A DNA stretch of 32,524 nucleotides from Actinomycetes bacterium (GTDB lineage Bacteria > Actinomycetota > Acidimicrobiia > Acidimicrobiales > Bog-793), in NCBI GenBank assembly GCA_021791795.1, contig JAJYVX010000004.1, positions 16,833 through 49,356 of the forward strand, read 5' to 3'. Under the pieces are notes generated by a model. It was not told the DNA's origin. It saw only the letters and a program-made list of their open reading frames with translations, and did no database searches. Made by a program: the position numbers and the translations under genes. The first letter of the stretch is position 1; each line of letters opens with the position of its first letter. This document shows, in pieces, positions 1 to 6,795 of the stretch.

Positions 1-100
1 GGGCATCTTCCTTGCGGAGCATCCGCCCGAACCCGATCGGGTTGGCGGCGGGTGCAGGCTCTGCGGCAGGCTGTCCCGGCGCCTGGTCGACGGTGGTCAT
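1..100 (-). CDS. coxL: aerobic CO dehydrogenase large (molybdenum) subunit, N-terminal fragment
   Basis: Only the first 33 codons lie in the window; the gene continues beyond position 1. The large subunit of aerobic CO dehydrogenase carries the Mo-Cu cytosine-dinucleotide cofactor and oxidises CO to CO2. The visible part has a Pro/Ala-rich start followed by FGRMLRKEDA (residues 24-33), the usual opening of CoxL/xanthine-dehydrogenase large subunits (G-R-x-x-R-K-E-D-A). The ATG (98-100 read on the minus strand) overlaps the coxS stop as ATGA, so the two are translationally coupled. Position after coxM and coxS is the standard M-S-L order. The active-site loop that separates form I CoxL from form II homologues is outside the window, so true CO oxidation is inferred from the neighbours. 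Confidence 0.8.
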   Translation of the reverse strand, partial: MTTVDQAPGQPAAEPAPAANPIGFGRMLRKEDA

Positions 101-582
101 GCCCCGACCTCCTCTTCAGCTGCCCCGCTGTGCTCGGCGGCCCAGCGGATGGCTTTCACGATGTTCTCGTAGCCGGTGCACCGGCAGATCTGGCCCGAGA
201 TCGCCTCGCGGATCTCGGCCTCGCTCGGGTCGGGGTTGTGGTCGAGCAGGTGGCGGGCCGTCATCATCATCCCGGGCGTGCAGAACCCGCACTGGAGACC
301 GTGCTCCTCGAAGAAGCCCTGCTGTACCGGGTCCAGCTCCCCGTCCCGCTCCAGCCCTTCGACCGTACGCACGGACCGTCCGTCCGCCATGACGGCGAGG
401 ACGGTGCAGCTTTTCACGGGCGTGCCGTCGAGCCAGAGCACGCAGGTGCCGCAGTTGGACGTGTCGCATCCCCAGTGCGTGCCCGTCAGCCCGAGGTGGT
501 CCCGCACGAAGTGGACGAGCAGGAGGCGAGGCTCGACGTCACGCGTGATCTGCTCACCGTTGACCGTCAGGGTTATCTGCAT
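97..582 (-). CDS. coxS: aerobic CO dehydrogenase small iron-sulfur subunit
   Basis: 161 aa, the normal length for CoxS. It carries two [2Fe-2S] clusters that pass electrons from the molybdenum site to FAD in CoxM. The N-terminal plant-type ferredoxin domain has Cys39, Cys44, Cys47 and Cys59 (GCDTSNCGTC and later KSC). The C-terminal helical domain has Cys98 and Cys101 (QCGFCTPGM) and Cys133 and Cys135 (ICRCTGY). All eight ligands are present. The HWGCDTSNCGTC stretch resembles form I CO dehydrogenase small subunits, as I remember the family. The ATG lies one base after the coxM stop, and the stop overlaps the coxL start (ATGA). Confidence in the fold and cofactors is high; substrate identity rests on the whole operon and the adjacent cutR-like gene. 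Confidence 0.93.
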   Translation of the reverse strand: MQITLTVNGEQITRDVEPRLLLVHFVRDHLGLTGTHWGCDTSNCGTCVLWLDGTPVKSCTVLAVMADGRSVRTVEGLERDGELDPVQQGFFEEHGLQCGFCTPGMMMTARHLLDHNPDPSEAEIREAISGQICRCTGYENIVKAIRWAAEHSGAAEEEVGA

Positions 583-583
583 G

Positions 584-1459
584 TCAAGCCTCCTGTCCGC
601 GGGTGGCGGAGATCGCGCGCCGGAGGGCCCGCCGGGTCAGCTCTCCGGCCAGGTGCCGCTTGTAGTCGGCGGGTCCTCGCTGATCGCTCGTCGGGTTGCA
701 GTCTTCCGAGGCAGCCTTGCCCGCCTCGTCGATCAGCTCGTCTGTCGGGATCTTGCCCTTCAGCAGATCCTCTGCTCTCGGTGACGAGAAGTGCTCGGCG
801 CCGACGGCCGTCAGCCCGAGTCCGGCGTCCGTTATCGAGCCTCCCTCCATCCAGATGGCGGCTCCCACGGCGGTGACCGGCCAGTCGCCCACCCGGCGCT
901 CCACCTTCTCGTAGGCGCTCCCGCAGCCCGGCCGGATGGGAACCCTCACCTCGGTCACGATCTCGGCCGGGCCCACCACCGTCTGGTACGGCCCGACGTG
1001 GAACTCGCGCACGGGGACCTGGCGTTCGCCCTCCGGTCCCCGGATGACGACCGTTGCCTTCAGGGCGGCGAACGCGGCGGAGAGGTCTTCGGAAGGGTCC
1101 GCCTGGCAGAGCGAGCCGCCGATGGTCCCGCGGTTGCGCACGATCGGGTCGGCTATGACCCGCTCGGCGTCGGCGAGGATGCGGAAGTGCTCTGCCACGA
1201 CGGCGGATGCAAGCAGCTCTGCGTGGCGGGCCATGGCACCTATGCGCACCTCGTTCCCCTCGAGCCGAACCCCTCCGAGCTCGGCGACGTCGTTCACGTC
1301 GACCAGTGCCTCGGGCTGGGCGAGGCGCAGCTTCATCATGGGCAGGAGACTGTGACCTCCGGCGAGCAGCCTGGCCTCCGGACCGAGCCTCTCGAGGAGC
1401 GCTATCGCCTCGTCGACGGTCTTGGCCCGTTCGTACTGGAACGCAGCTGGGACTTGCAT
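584..1459 (-). CDS. coxM: aerobic CO dehydrogenase medium FAD-binding subunit
   Basis: 291 aa, normal for CoxM. This flavoprotein subunit takes electrons from the CoxS clusters and delivers them to the quinone pool. The FAD-binding motifs are AGGHS (residues 33-37) and TIGG (residues 112-115), at nearly the same positions as in known CoxM proteins, followed by the C-terminal CO-dehydrogenase flavoprotein domain. It is the first gene of coxM-coxS-coxL on the minus strand. The ATG at 1457-1459 is preceded by a purine-rich GGAGAGGGG about nine bases upstream, a good ribosome binding site. A promoter should lie in the 138-bp gap towards cutR. Confidence 0.92.
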   Translation of the reverse strand: MQVPAAFQYERAKTVDEAIALLERLGPEARLLAGGHSLLPMMKLRLAQPEALVDVNDVAELGGVRLEGNEVRIGAMARHAELLASAVVAEHFRILADAERVIADPIVRNRGTIGGSLCQADPSEDLSAAFAALKATVVIRGPEGERQVPVREFHVGPYQTVVGPAEIVTEVRVPIRPGCGSAYEKVERRVGDWPVTAVGAAIWMEGGSITDAGLGLTAVGAEHFSSPRAEDLLKGKIPTDELIDEAGKAASEDCNPTSDQRGPADYKRHLAGELTRRALRRAISATRGQEA

Positions 1460-1551
1460 CCCCGATCCCCTCTCCGTGGTGCACGCGCCGCGACGTGGAA
1501 CGTGTGCGAAAACGGCATCCTTAACCAGGTCCTCCCGACCGTCAACATCGT

Positions 1552-1570
1552 GATAAGCGATGGCTTAATC
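1552..1570. promoter_or_regulatory. imperfect dyad, candidate LysR (CutR) binding site
   Basis: GATAAGC (1552-1558), four bases, then GCTTAATC (1563-1570) form a near-perfect inverted repeat between coxM and the cutR-like gene. LysR-type regulators usually bind dyads with a T-N11-A core; here the T-to-A spacing is 12, so the match is approximate. The location in a divergent promoter region is typical for LysR control of both genes. Confidence 0.4.
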
Positions 1571-1597
1571 GCCCGCAGGGGTCGGTTAGGGTTTGTC

Positions 1598-1651
1598 GTG
1601 ACGCTCACCCGGCTCGGTGCATTCGTGCTGGTCATCCGGGTCGTGCCGTGA
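1598..1651 (+). other. 17-codon leader reading frame created by duplication of the cutR start
   Basis: GTG at 1598 opens a 17-codon frame (MTLTRLGAFV then LVIRVVP) that ends in TGA at 1649-1651. Its first 12 residues repeat the start of the downstream regulator (MTLTQLGAFVLV), with one substitution. The TGA overlaps the downstream GTG as GTGA. A purine run (TTAGGG, 1586-1591) sits at ribosome-binding distance from this first GTG, whereas I see no clear Shine-Dalgarno sequence before the second one. It probably functions, if at all, as a translated leader that couples initiation of the regulator. Confidence 0.5.
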
Positions 1652-1683
1652 CGCTCACCCAGCTCGGCGCATTCGTGCTGGTG
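1598..1683 (+). repeat. tandem duplication, 50-bp period, across the cutR start codon
   Basis: Bases 1598-1632 and 1648-1682 match at 33 of 35 positions (differences at the 14th and 21st bases). The offset is 50 bp, not a multiple of three, so the upstream copy is in a different frame from the gene. The two mismatches indicate that the duplication is not brand new, or that one copy has drifted. Confidence 0.85.
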
Positions 1684-2574
1684 GCGAAGCTCGGCTCGGT
1701 CCGAGCCGCCGCCGTGGCGCTCGGCGTGAGCGAGCCCGCCGTCTCCCAGGCGCTCACAGCCCTGCGCAAGCAGCTGGGCGATGAGCTCGTCGTGAAGGAC
1801 GCAGCCGGTATGACGCTCACGCCGGGCGGCCAGCGTCTTCTTCCGATCGCCTCGCAGATGGTGACGCTCGGCACCGAGGCCGAGGCGGCGGTGCGTGCCG
1901 GGCAGGGTGCTCCCGCCCGCCTCCGGGTGGTGGCGGACAGCACGGTGGCGGAATTCGTCGCCCCGTCACTGCTCGAGGCGTTCGCCAGCCGAGCGGGCGG
2001 CATCGAGGCGAGCGTAGGGGTTGCCAGCCGGGCAGAGATGGCCGTCCTTCTCTCCTCGCATCTGGCGGACGTGGCGATCGGGCCCGAGATAGCCGGCGCC
2101 GATGCGAACGGCATCGAAAGCCGGCCGATCATGCGGTGCAGGATGATCGTCGTGACCGGCGACGAGATGCCGCCCGGCCGATGGTTGCTCGGACCGTCCG
2201 CCACGGATCCGTTGAGCCCGCCGGCCGCCCTCGTCGAGCGTTTCGGCGTTCTTCCGGAGCAGGTCCGCGTCTTTCCGAGCGAGGCTGCTGCGTGGACCGC
2301 CGCCGCCGAGGGCCAAGGAGTGGCTCCGGCCTTCGCTCATCTCGTGTCGCACGAGCTCGACTCCGGTCGGCTGCGGGAAGTCGATCTTGCGGGGGTGCCT
2401 TCCACCGTGAGCTGGTACATCAGCACACTCGGACCGGGGCGGCGGAGCGAGGGGGCATCGGCGCTCCGCCAGTTCGTGACGACGCCACAGGCCATGCAAC
2501 TGATGCACCGCCCGGGGCGGGGGGTGCCGCCGGGCCGGTTCCGGCCGCCGGTGTACGTCACGATCTGGAGCTGA
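1648..2574 (+). CDS. cutR: LysR-family regulator, CutR-like
   Basis: 308 aa. The N-terminal winged helix-turn-helix (residues 1-60) includes SVRAAAVALGVSEPAVSQAL and LTPGGQRLL, the classic LysR DNA-binding layout. A substrate-binding-type effector domain follows. The C-terminus, FVTTPQAMQLM to GRFRPPVYVTIWS, resembles CutR proteins found next to CO dehydrogenase genes in mycobacteria, as I remember that family. Divergent placement from coxMSL supports a role as its activator. The start used here is GTG 1648, which overlaps the stop of a short leader made by duplication of this same 5' end; no strong ribosome binding site precedes it. A start at 1598 would be out of frame. The transposase gene downstream ends 19 bases past the stop, so the gene is intact. 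Confidence 0.82.
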   Translation: MTLTQLGAFVLVAKLGSVRAAAVALGVSEPAVSQALTALRKQLGDELVVKDAAGMTLTPGGQRLLPIASQMVTLGTEAEAAVRAGQGAPARLRVVADSTVAEFVAPSLLEAFASRAGGIEASVGVASRAEMAVLLSSHLADVAIGPEIAGADANGIESRPIMRCRMIVVTGDEMPPGRWLLGPSATDPLSPPAALVERFGVLPEQVRVFPSEAAAWTAAAEGQGVAPAFAHLVSHELDSGRLREVDLAGVPSTVSWYISTLGPGRRSEGASALRQFVTTPQAMQLMHRPGRGVPPGRFRPPVYVTIWS

Positions 2575-2639
2575 CCGGTGGTCTGGGCGACATCTATCCG
2601 GAGCGGGGGGCGCGGCGCCGGGGCCGTGCGCCGGCCGGA

Positions 2640-2684
2640 GCCGAAGCCGCAGCCGGAGCCAGCCCGAAGCCGAAGCCGCAGCCG
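2640..2684. repeat. 16-bp direct repeat in GCC-rich low-complexity sequence
   Basis: GCCGAAGCCGCAGCCG occurs exactly at 2640-2655 and 2669-2684, within a wider run of GCC-NAG units. It lies in the tail of the broken transposase frame and probably marks slippage at the worn-out left end of the insertion. Confidence 0.6.
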
Positions 2685-2758
2685 ATTTCGGTGGCGGTGA
2701 CGCACGAGAGCGGCGCTTTCTTTCCCACGGATCGGCGCCGCGGGCGTCCCGGCGTCAA

Positions 2759-2803
2759 TTCCTGCAGGCTTAGCGCACGATCCAGGCGGTAACTCTGCAG
2801 GAA
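2759..2803. repeat. 9-bp inverted repeat
   Basis: TTCCTGCAG (2759-2767) and CTGCAGGAA (2795-2803) are exact inverted copies 27 bases apart, in the abnormal 3' part of the transposase gene. They could be a joint of rearranged sequence; no function is assigned. Confidence 0.5.
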
Positions 2804-4041
2804 GTTGCAGCCGCCCTCTTTTCTGAGCGCCCCGTCGAGGCAGGTCATCTGCGCCCAGGCGAGGAGGGCACCTGCGATCAGGCTCACGGCCACCCAGGCG
2901 AGGTTCTGGGTGAAGCTGGCGAAGGGCAGGTTGGCGAGGCCGCAGTCCTTCCAGTTGCGCGCTCGGTCCTCCGCCCGGGCGTGGCCGCGGTGACGCAGCT
3001 CGAGGACGGCCGGGTCGACACCAAGCGCACTGGCGTTGGTGATGAAGGCGGTGTGCCGCCAGCCCTCGGACATGTCGAACATCGACAGCTGAGCGCCGGG
3101 GTGCGGCCGTTCGCGCCGGACGATGAGCCGGGCGTCGATCCCCCAGGACGACAGGTCCATCAAACCGGTCAGCTCGGCGACGAAGACGCCGTCGCGAATG
3201 GTCCCGTCCGTCTCGACCGCCGGGCACCAGTCTTCTTCCTGGAAAGACAACAAGGCTTCCCGCACCGAGGCGTTGATCGGGTGTCCGATCGAGTACTCGA
3301 TGTCCGACTCCACGAGCGCCGCGACGAAGCCGTGGGTCGCCCCGGCGGAGTCGGCCCGGAGCACGATGTGATGGCGGACCGCCCGAGGATCGTCGCCCGG
3401 CTCGTGGCCGGCGCGGTAGTCGCCCGGAAGTACGGCGAGTGCCCGGTCGAGCAGCTCGAGGTGGTCGCCGGTGTCGTTCGAGCCGGTGTTCCCCGGACGC
3501 AGCATCGCCTGAAGCGGCTCGTCCGTCGTGTCGCACCACGCCCCGATCGGGTGAAAGCCGTAACCCCGCTTGTAGGTCGAGGCTGCATCCCCCTTGTCCG
3601 AGTGGACGTTCAAGAGCGTGGCGTCGACGTCGATCGTGATGTCGCCCGGCGGCGCCGCTCGCCACACAACCTCGCGGGCTCGGGCGGCGGCTTAGGGGAG
3701 ACGTCGGAGCTCGACCGAGGTCGTCTTCTTCACCGCCCGCCATGCCGTCGAGACCGAGGCGACGTCGCCGAAGAGCTCGGACGCCTCGCCGAGCACGGCG
3801 AAGCCTGTGAGACAGTCGGCTCCGTCCGCGATGGCGACGGCGAGGTGGGTGAGCACGACGCCCGGGTCATGCGTGTGCCAGGCGATGCCGCAGCCGACCA
3901 TCGCCTCCGACATCGCCCCGGTGATACCGGTCCGGTCGGCCAGCTCGCAGAGCAACCCAGTGCCGGCGTGGCTGACGAGGTTCTTGCCTTCGGTGGTGAT
4001 CTCGGGACAGCGGACCGAGCGAGTACGATGCACCTTGAAGG

Positions 4042-4103
4042 AGCCCTCCTCCTGTGCGAACGGCTGGTTTTCGACACAGCCATTCTCCCAGCTGAGGAGG
4101 GCT
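4042..4103. other. stem-loop in the IS1380 transposase leader
   Basis: AGCCCTCCTC (4042-4051) pairs perfectly with GAGGAGGGCT (4094-4103). Inside it, GGCTG and CAGCC form a second stem around a TTTTCGA loop. It lies 9 to 70 bases upstream of the transposase GTG, so it would fold in the mRNA leader. Such structures can limit transposase translation from outside transcripts; that role is inference. Confidence 0.55.
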
Positions 4104-4153
4104 TTTACGCGGGTACTGGCAGCCTCACGCCGCTATCGCGCGAAGAATCGAGG

Positions 4154-5317
4154 CTAATGCTTCACGTGCACATTCCTGCTCTTCCAGACGTCATGGACGT
4201 CGCCGGTCACGCGGTTGCCGCTGAGCGTGACGCTGACGGGCACTACGGCCGAGAAGACGAGGATGCCGGTCGTGACGAACACGTTGGCATCGGGGTCGCC
4301 GACAAGGTTGTTCGGGCCGATCCTGTTGCCTGTGATGACGTTGCCGCTCACGTCCTGCGAAGGGGCGTGGGCGTGGATCGTCACTCCCGGCATTCCGTTG
4401 CCCTCGATGATGTTGTCGACGATGCGGTTGTCATAGGACCCGCCTCCGGGTGCGGCCGCCGCGATGAGGATCCCGGCGCCGGCACCGATGACCCCGTTGC
4501 CGATCACGGTGTTGCCGCGGACCAGGTTGTCGAAGACGCCGCCCTTGCTCGGCTGAGGGACGCCGGCCTTGCTCACTGCCGTCGTGCTGTGCGAAGGCAG
4601 TGTGATGCCGCAGTCGTAGAGGTTGTCTGCCACGTAGTTGTGGAGGATGCGGTTGCCAGAGGCCGGGCCCATCTCGTCGGTGATGAGGATCCCACCCGAA
4701 TTGCCGATCACGCGATTGTCGGCCACCGTGCTCTTGGTCGCGCTCATGAGGTGGATGCCCTCACCGCAGTCGCCGGGTACCTGCCCCTGGGGTTCGCACT
4801 CGAGGTACTGGGTGTTCGACTTGTTGCCGAGGTCGTTGCCCGAGACGGTGTTGTCGGCAATTAGGACGTGGCTGGCCCTCATTACGAGGATGCCTTCGCC
4901 GTAGGCACCGTGCACGCTGAAGCCCTCGACGCTCGAACCGCTCGCGCTCGGAGTCAGCAAGATGGCCGCTGCATCGAGGGTGTTGCCCGAACCGCTGCTT
5001 AGGCCCAACGCGTCTACGGCGGCGTAGCTGCCGACGAGGGACAGACGCTTGGTGACGACGACCTGCTCCTTGTACACGCCCGGCTCGACATGGACAACGC
5101 CGCCGGTCTTGACCCGGGCGAGTCCGTCTGTGATCGTCTTGCACGGCGCCGACCTGCGCCCGCAGGTTGCTGCCTTGGCGTTCGAGCTCGCCGAGACGTA
5201 CACGGCCTCGAGGGAGCGGGGAGAAGGCAGCTGGGCGTCCGCCCCCGGCGAGGCGAGAACGCTGGCCAAGACCAACGCGGTCGCGAGCGGCAGGACGACA
5301 CGGTGGGATGACTTCAT
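4154..5317 (-). CDS. secreted right-handed parallel beta-helix protein
   Basis: 387 aa. A signal peptide is clear: MKSSHR, a hydrophobic core to about residue 24, and a likely cut after ADA (residue 28). Residues about 38-100 (VYVSASSNAKAATCGRRSAPCKTI, KTGGVVHVEPGVYKEQVVV) are the opening typical of DUF1565/NosD-type pectin-lyase-fold proteins. The rest repeats short turns such as NTVSGN, NRVIGNSGGILI, NIIEGNGMPG and NRIGPNN, the Asn-ladder coils of a beta-helix. Two cysteine pairs (CGRRSAPC, CEPQGQVPGDC) may form disulfides outside the cell. Substrate is unknown; carbohydrate binding or cleavage is usual for the fold. The ATG has AAGGAAGAG nine bases upstream, all within the 17 bases left between the gene and the IS110-like remnant, so its original promoter has been displaced. 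Its 3' end abuts the IS1380 remnant. Confidence 0.8.
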   Translation of the reverse strand: MKSSHRVVLPLATALVLASVLASPGADAQLPSPRSLEAVYVSASSNAKAATCGRRSAPCKTITDGLARVKTGGVVHVEPGVYKEQVVVTKRLSLVGSYAAVDALGLSSGSGNTLDAAAILLTPSASGSSVEGFSVHGAYGEGILVMRASHVLIADNTVSGNDLGNKSNTQYLECEPQGQVPGDCGEGIHLMSATKSTVADNRVIGNSGGILITDEMGPASGNRILHNYVADNLYDCGITLPSHSTTAVSKAGVPQPSKGGVFDNLVRGNTVIGNGVIGAGAGILIAAAAPGGGSYDNRIVDNIIEGNGMPGVTIHAHAPSQDVSGNVITGNRIGPNNLVGDPDANVFVTTGILVFSAVVPVSVTLSGNRVTGDVHDVWKSRNVHVKH

Positions 5318-5334
5318 GCTTGCTCTTCCTTATG

Positions 5335-5349
5335 TGTGAAGGGACCCCC
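5335..5349 (+). repeat. left terminal inverted repeat of the IS110-like remnant
   Basis: Sequence TGTGAAGGGACCCCC; exact inverse of 6127-6141. It begins 17 bases upstream of the beta-helix gene start. Confidence 0.85.
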
Positions 5350-5360
5350 GATGTCAGTGA

Positions 5361-5384
5361 GGGTCCGGGTTTGTACGGGGACCC
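5361..5384. other. hairpin near the left end of the IS110-like remnant
   Basis: GGGTCC (5361-5366) pairs with GGACCC (5379-5384) around a 12-base loop, 11 bases inside the left inverted repeat. A second hairpin, CGGGC-GAAA-GCCCG at 5603-5616, lies further in. IS110-family elements encode a structured bridge RNA in their noncoding end, so these could be remains of one; no match to a known bridge RNA was tested. Confidence 0.4.
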
Positions 5385-5768
5385 GTATGGCTGGGGTGAC
5401 CTGCGCTACGCGTCGGAAACCGCAGCCGGAGTCAAGATGGAGCGCCCGCAGAGAAGCGAGGACGAACGACCTCGACGCCGGCGAGGACCGGCGCATGCTC
5501 GTGGTCTCCCAGCCGAGAGAAGTCAGGTCATGTTCGAGTCCTCCCCATGCCGAAGGATCGAGAGGAGAGGTGCGCGGCGTCGCCCTGCCTTATCTGGGTG
5601 CTCGGGCGAAAGCCCGGCGACGTGATGGTCGATGGGGTGAGCCCGGCGATGGTGGGCGGCCGCTCATTCTCTCCGGGACGTCCGTCGAGGTTGGCGGCGA
5701 CAGGAAAATATCGGGAGTCGGCCGCGATCATCAGCTGATCGGGACGAGGGCACGCACCGGTCATCTCA

Positions 5769-6073
5769 TCAGGCCGCCTCGCCGACGATGCTGCCGAGTT
5801 GGACAGGAGCCCACGCCTCGTCTCCGCGCTCGCGAAGGGTGTGGTAACAGCGCCTCGCCAGCTTGCGGGCGACCGAGACGCCTTCCGCCGAGACTGGCCC
5901 GCACCGCCTCGTAGTAGTCCCGGTCTGGCGAGCCTTGGCGCGGCGCGCACTTGGCAGCCTCGAAGAGCTGACGCGGGACGGATCTGGCCGACACACAGCT
6001 CACCGGTCTCGGTGTCCAGGTAATCGAACGTGATCTGTGCCCGGTGCACGTCAAAGCCACCTACGATCGTCAC
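5769..6073 (-). pseudogene. IS110-family transposase remnant, middle deleted and frameshifted
   Basis: The ATG at 6071-6073 opens with MTIVGGFDVHRAQITFDYLD and then TETGEL, which matches the start of IS110-type DEDD recombinases (the first catalytic Asp is in GFDVHR). After about 35 codons the sequence jumps to the C-terminal region: SPDRDYYEAVRASLGG in one frame, then VSVARKLARRCYHTLRERGD and EAWAPVQLG in another, ending at a stop at 5769-5771. A full protein would be about 400 aa, so roughly 300 residues are missing and at least two frame changes are present. It cannot be active. Confidence 0.8.
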
Positions 6074-6126
6074 TTGAGGCCTCCTCGAGCTCCTGACTTG
6101 CGCAACAACGGTTGCGCTTGTACCGA

Positions 6127-6141
6127 GGGGGTCCCTTCACA
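6127..6141 (-). repeat. right terminal inverted repeat of the IS110-like remnant
   Basis: Sequence GGGGGTCCCTTCACA; exact inverse of 5335-5349. It ends 36 bases from the stop of the second membrane-protein gene. Confidence 0.85.
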
Positions 6142-6177
6142 TGCCATCTTTTTCTCGTTCCCGGCGTCCGGCCGGTG

Positions 6178-6795
6178 TTACGTGTCGACGGTCGCCGAGT
6201 CGGGGTTGTCTCCGGCACGGGATCGAGTGCCGTCCAACGGCTCCACCTGCTCGTGACGGGCAACGGTGAAGGCCACGATCATCGGCACGTCAATGGCGAA
6301 GACGAGCAGCGTCAGGACCAAGACGGCCAGGATCGCCCCCCGAGTACCGTCGAAGACGAAGACGAAGCCGAGCAGGCCGGCGATCACGACGTAGGCGGCG
6401 AACGCCCACCTGCCAACGAGGAAGAAGGTGTGCCAAGCGAACGGACGGAGGCGGGCGAGCATGAAGACCGCAAGAGCGGTCAGGGACGAGCCTCCGATGA
6501 GGAGGCCGACCGCCGGTCCAAGCGGAGGAGGCTTGGGGAGGTGGGCAGCAAGGTATACGCCGCCCGCGAGCATGGCTGCCATCGAAGAGATCGCCAGCTC
6601 TGCGATCGGCGCAGGCCGTCGCCCGGTGGCCGGGTGACCCATTGGCCCCTCGTCGGGCTGGGCGGCGTGAGACGAGGCAGGGTCGCGGAGTCTCCCGCCT
6701 GGCCCGCCGCCGGTCGAGACGTTCGGAGCGGCTGCCGGGAAGCTGCCCACACCGCCGCCACTCACAATTTCACCAGTCGTGGCGTCGCCAGTCAT
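6178..6795 (-). CDS. four-helix membrane protein of unknown function
   Basis: 205 aa. The first 65 residues are Gly/Pro/Ser-rich and probably disordered. Four hydrophobic stretches follow: ELAISSMAAMLAGGVYLAAH, then one from LGPAVGLLIGG to FMLARL, one from FFLVGRWAFAAYVVIAGLLG to FVFVFD, and one from AILAVLVLTLLVFAIDVPMI to AFTVA. The tail is short and polar. I do not recognise the family. The ATG (6793-6795) overlaps the stop of the upstream membrane gene as ATGA, so the two proteins are made together and may form one complex. The frame continues upstream of this ATG, but that part is the other gene read out of frame. Its end lies 36 bases from the IS110-like remnant. Confidence 0.7.
   Translation of the reverse strand: MTGDATTGEIVSGGGVGSFPAAAPNVSTGGGPGGRLRDPASSHAAQPDEGPMGHPATGRRPAPIAELAISSMAAMLAGGVYLAAHLPKPPPLGPAVGLLIGGSSLTALAVFMLARLRPFAWHTFFLVGRWAFAAYVVIAGLLGFVFVFDGTRGAILAVLVLTLLVFAIDVPMIVAFTVARHEQVEPLDGTRSRAGDNPDSATVDT

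Larger units (their letters stand above)
2594..4033 (-). pseudogene. IS1380-family transposase interrupted by an in-frame TAA
   Basis: Two segments in the same frame match one transposase. The first (4033 down to 3692) has the N-terminal part, TEGKNLVSHAGTGLLCELAD. The second (about 3667 down to 2594) has the catalytic part with DVDATLL, LRADSAGATHGF, and AEDRARNWKDCGLANLPF, in which I place the DDE residues. They are separated only by TAA at 3692-3694; reading through gives an uninterrupted frame (AAARAREVVWRAAPPGD). A single nonsense change therefore inactivates an otherwise long gene. The last 70 or so residues, after MTCLDGALRK, no longer resemble the usual IS1380 C-terminus and run into Ala/Gly-rich low-complexity sequence, suggesting that the 3' end is also lost. 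The start is GTG 4031-4033; translation restart at GTG 3665-3667 would give only the catalytic half. Confidence 0.85.
2594..4153 (-). mobile_element. IS1380-like insertion sequence, decayed, ends not resolved
   Basis: The element lies between the stop of the cutR-like gene and the stop of the beta-helix gene. I could not identify matching terminal inverted repeats or a target duplication, so the limits given are the outer bounds set by neighbouring genes. The left end looks eroded because the transposase C-terminus is abnormal. The right end includes a large stem-loop (4042-4103) in the transposase leader. Confidence 0.5.
5335..6141 (-). mobile_element. internally deleted IS110-like element with perfect 15-bp inverted ends
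   Basis: TGTGAAGGGACCCCC at 5335-5349 recurs as its exact reverse complement at 6127-6141, bounding 807 bp. Inside is a minus-strand remnant of an IS110-type recombinase that keeps only its first ~25 and last ~60 residues, so the middle with most of the catalytic domain is gone. About 430 bp of noncoding sequence lie beyond the 3' end of the remnant. I see no target duplication outside the repeats. An element that retains ends but not enzyme could still be moved by a related full-length copy elsewhere. Confidence 0.7.

Noticed and set aside
2136-2792. Second gene overlapping the cutR-like gene on the plus strand
   Set aside because: It is out of frame with a clear LysR protein and made of Arg/Gly/Pro repeats.
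2337-3743. 468-codon minus-strand frame over the transposase
   Set aside because: It is the shifted frame of the IS1380 transposase, without DDE motifs, and runs into cutR.
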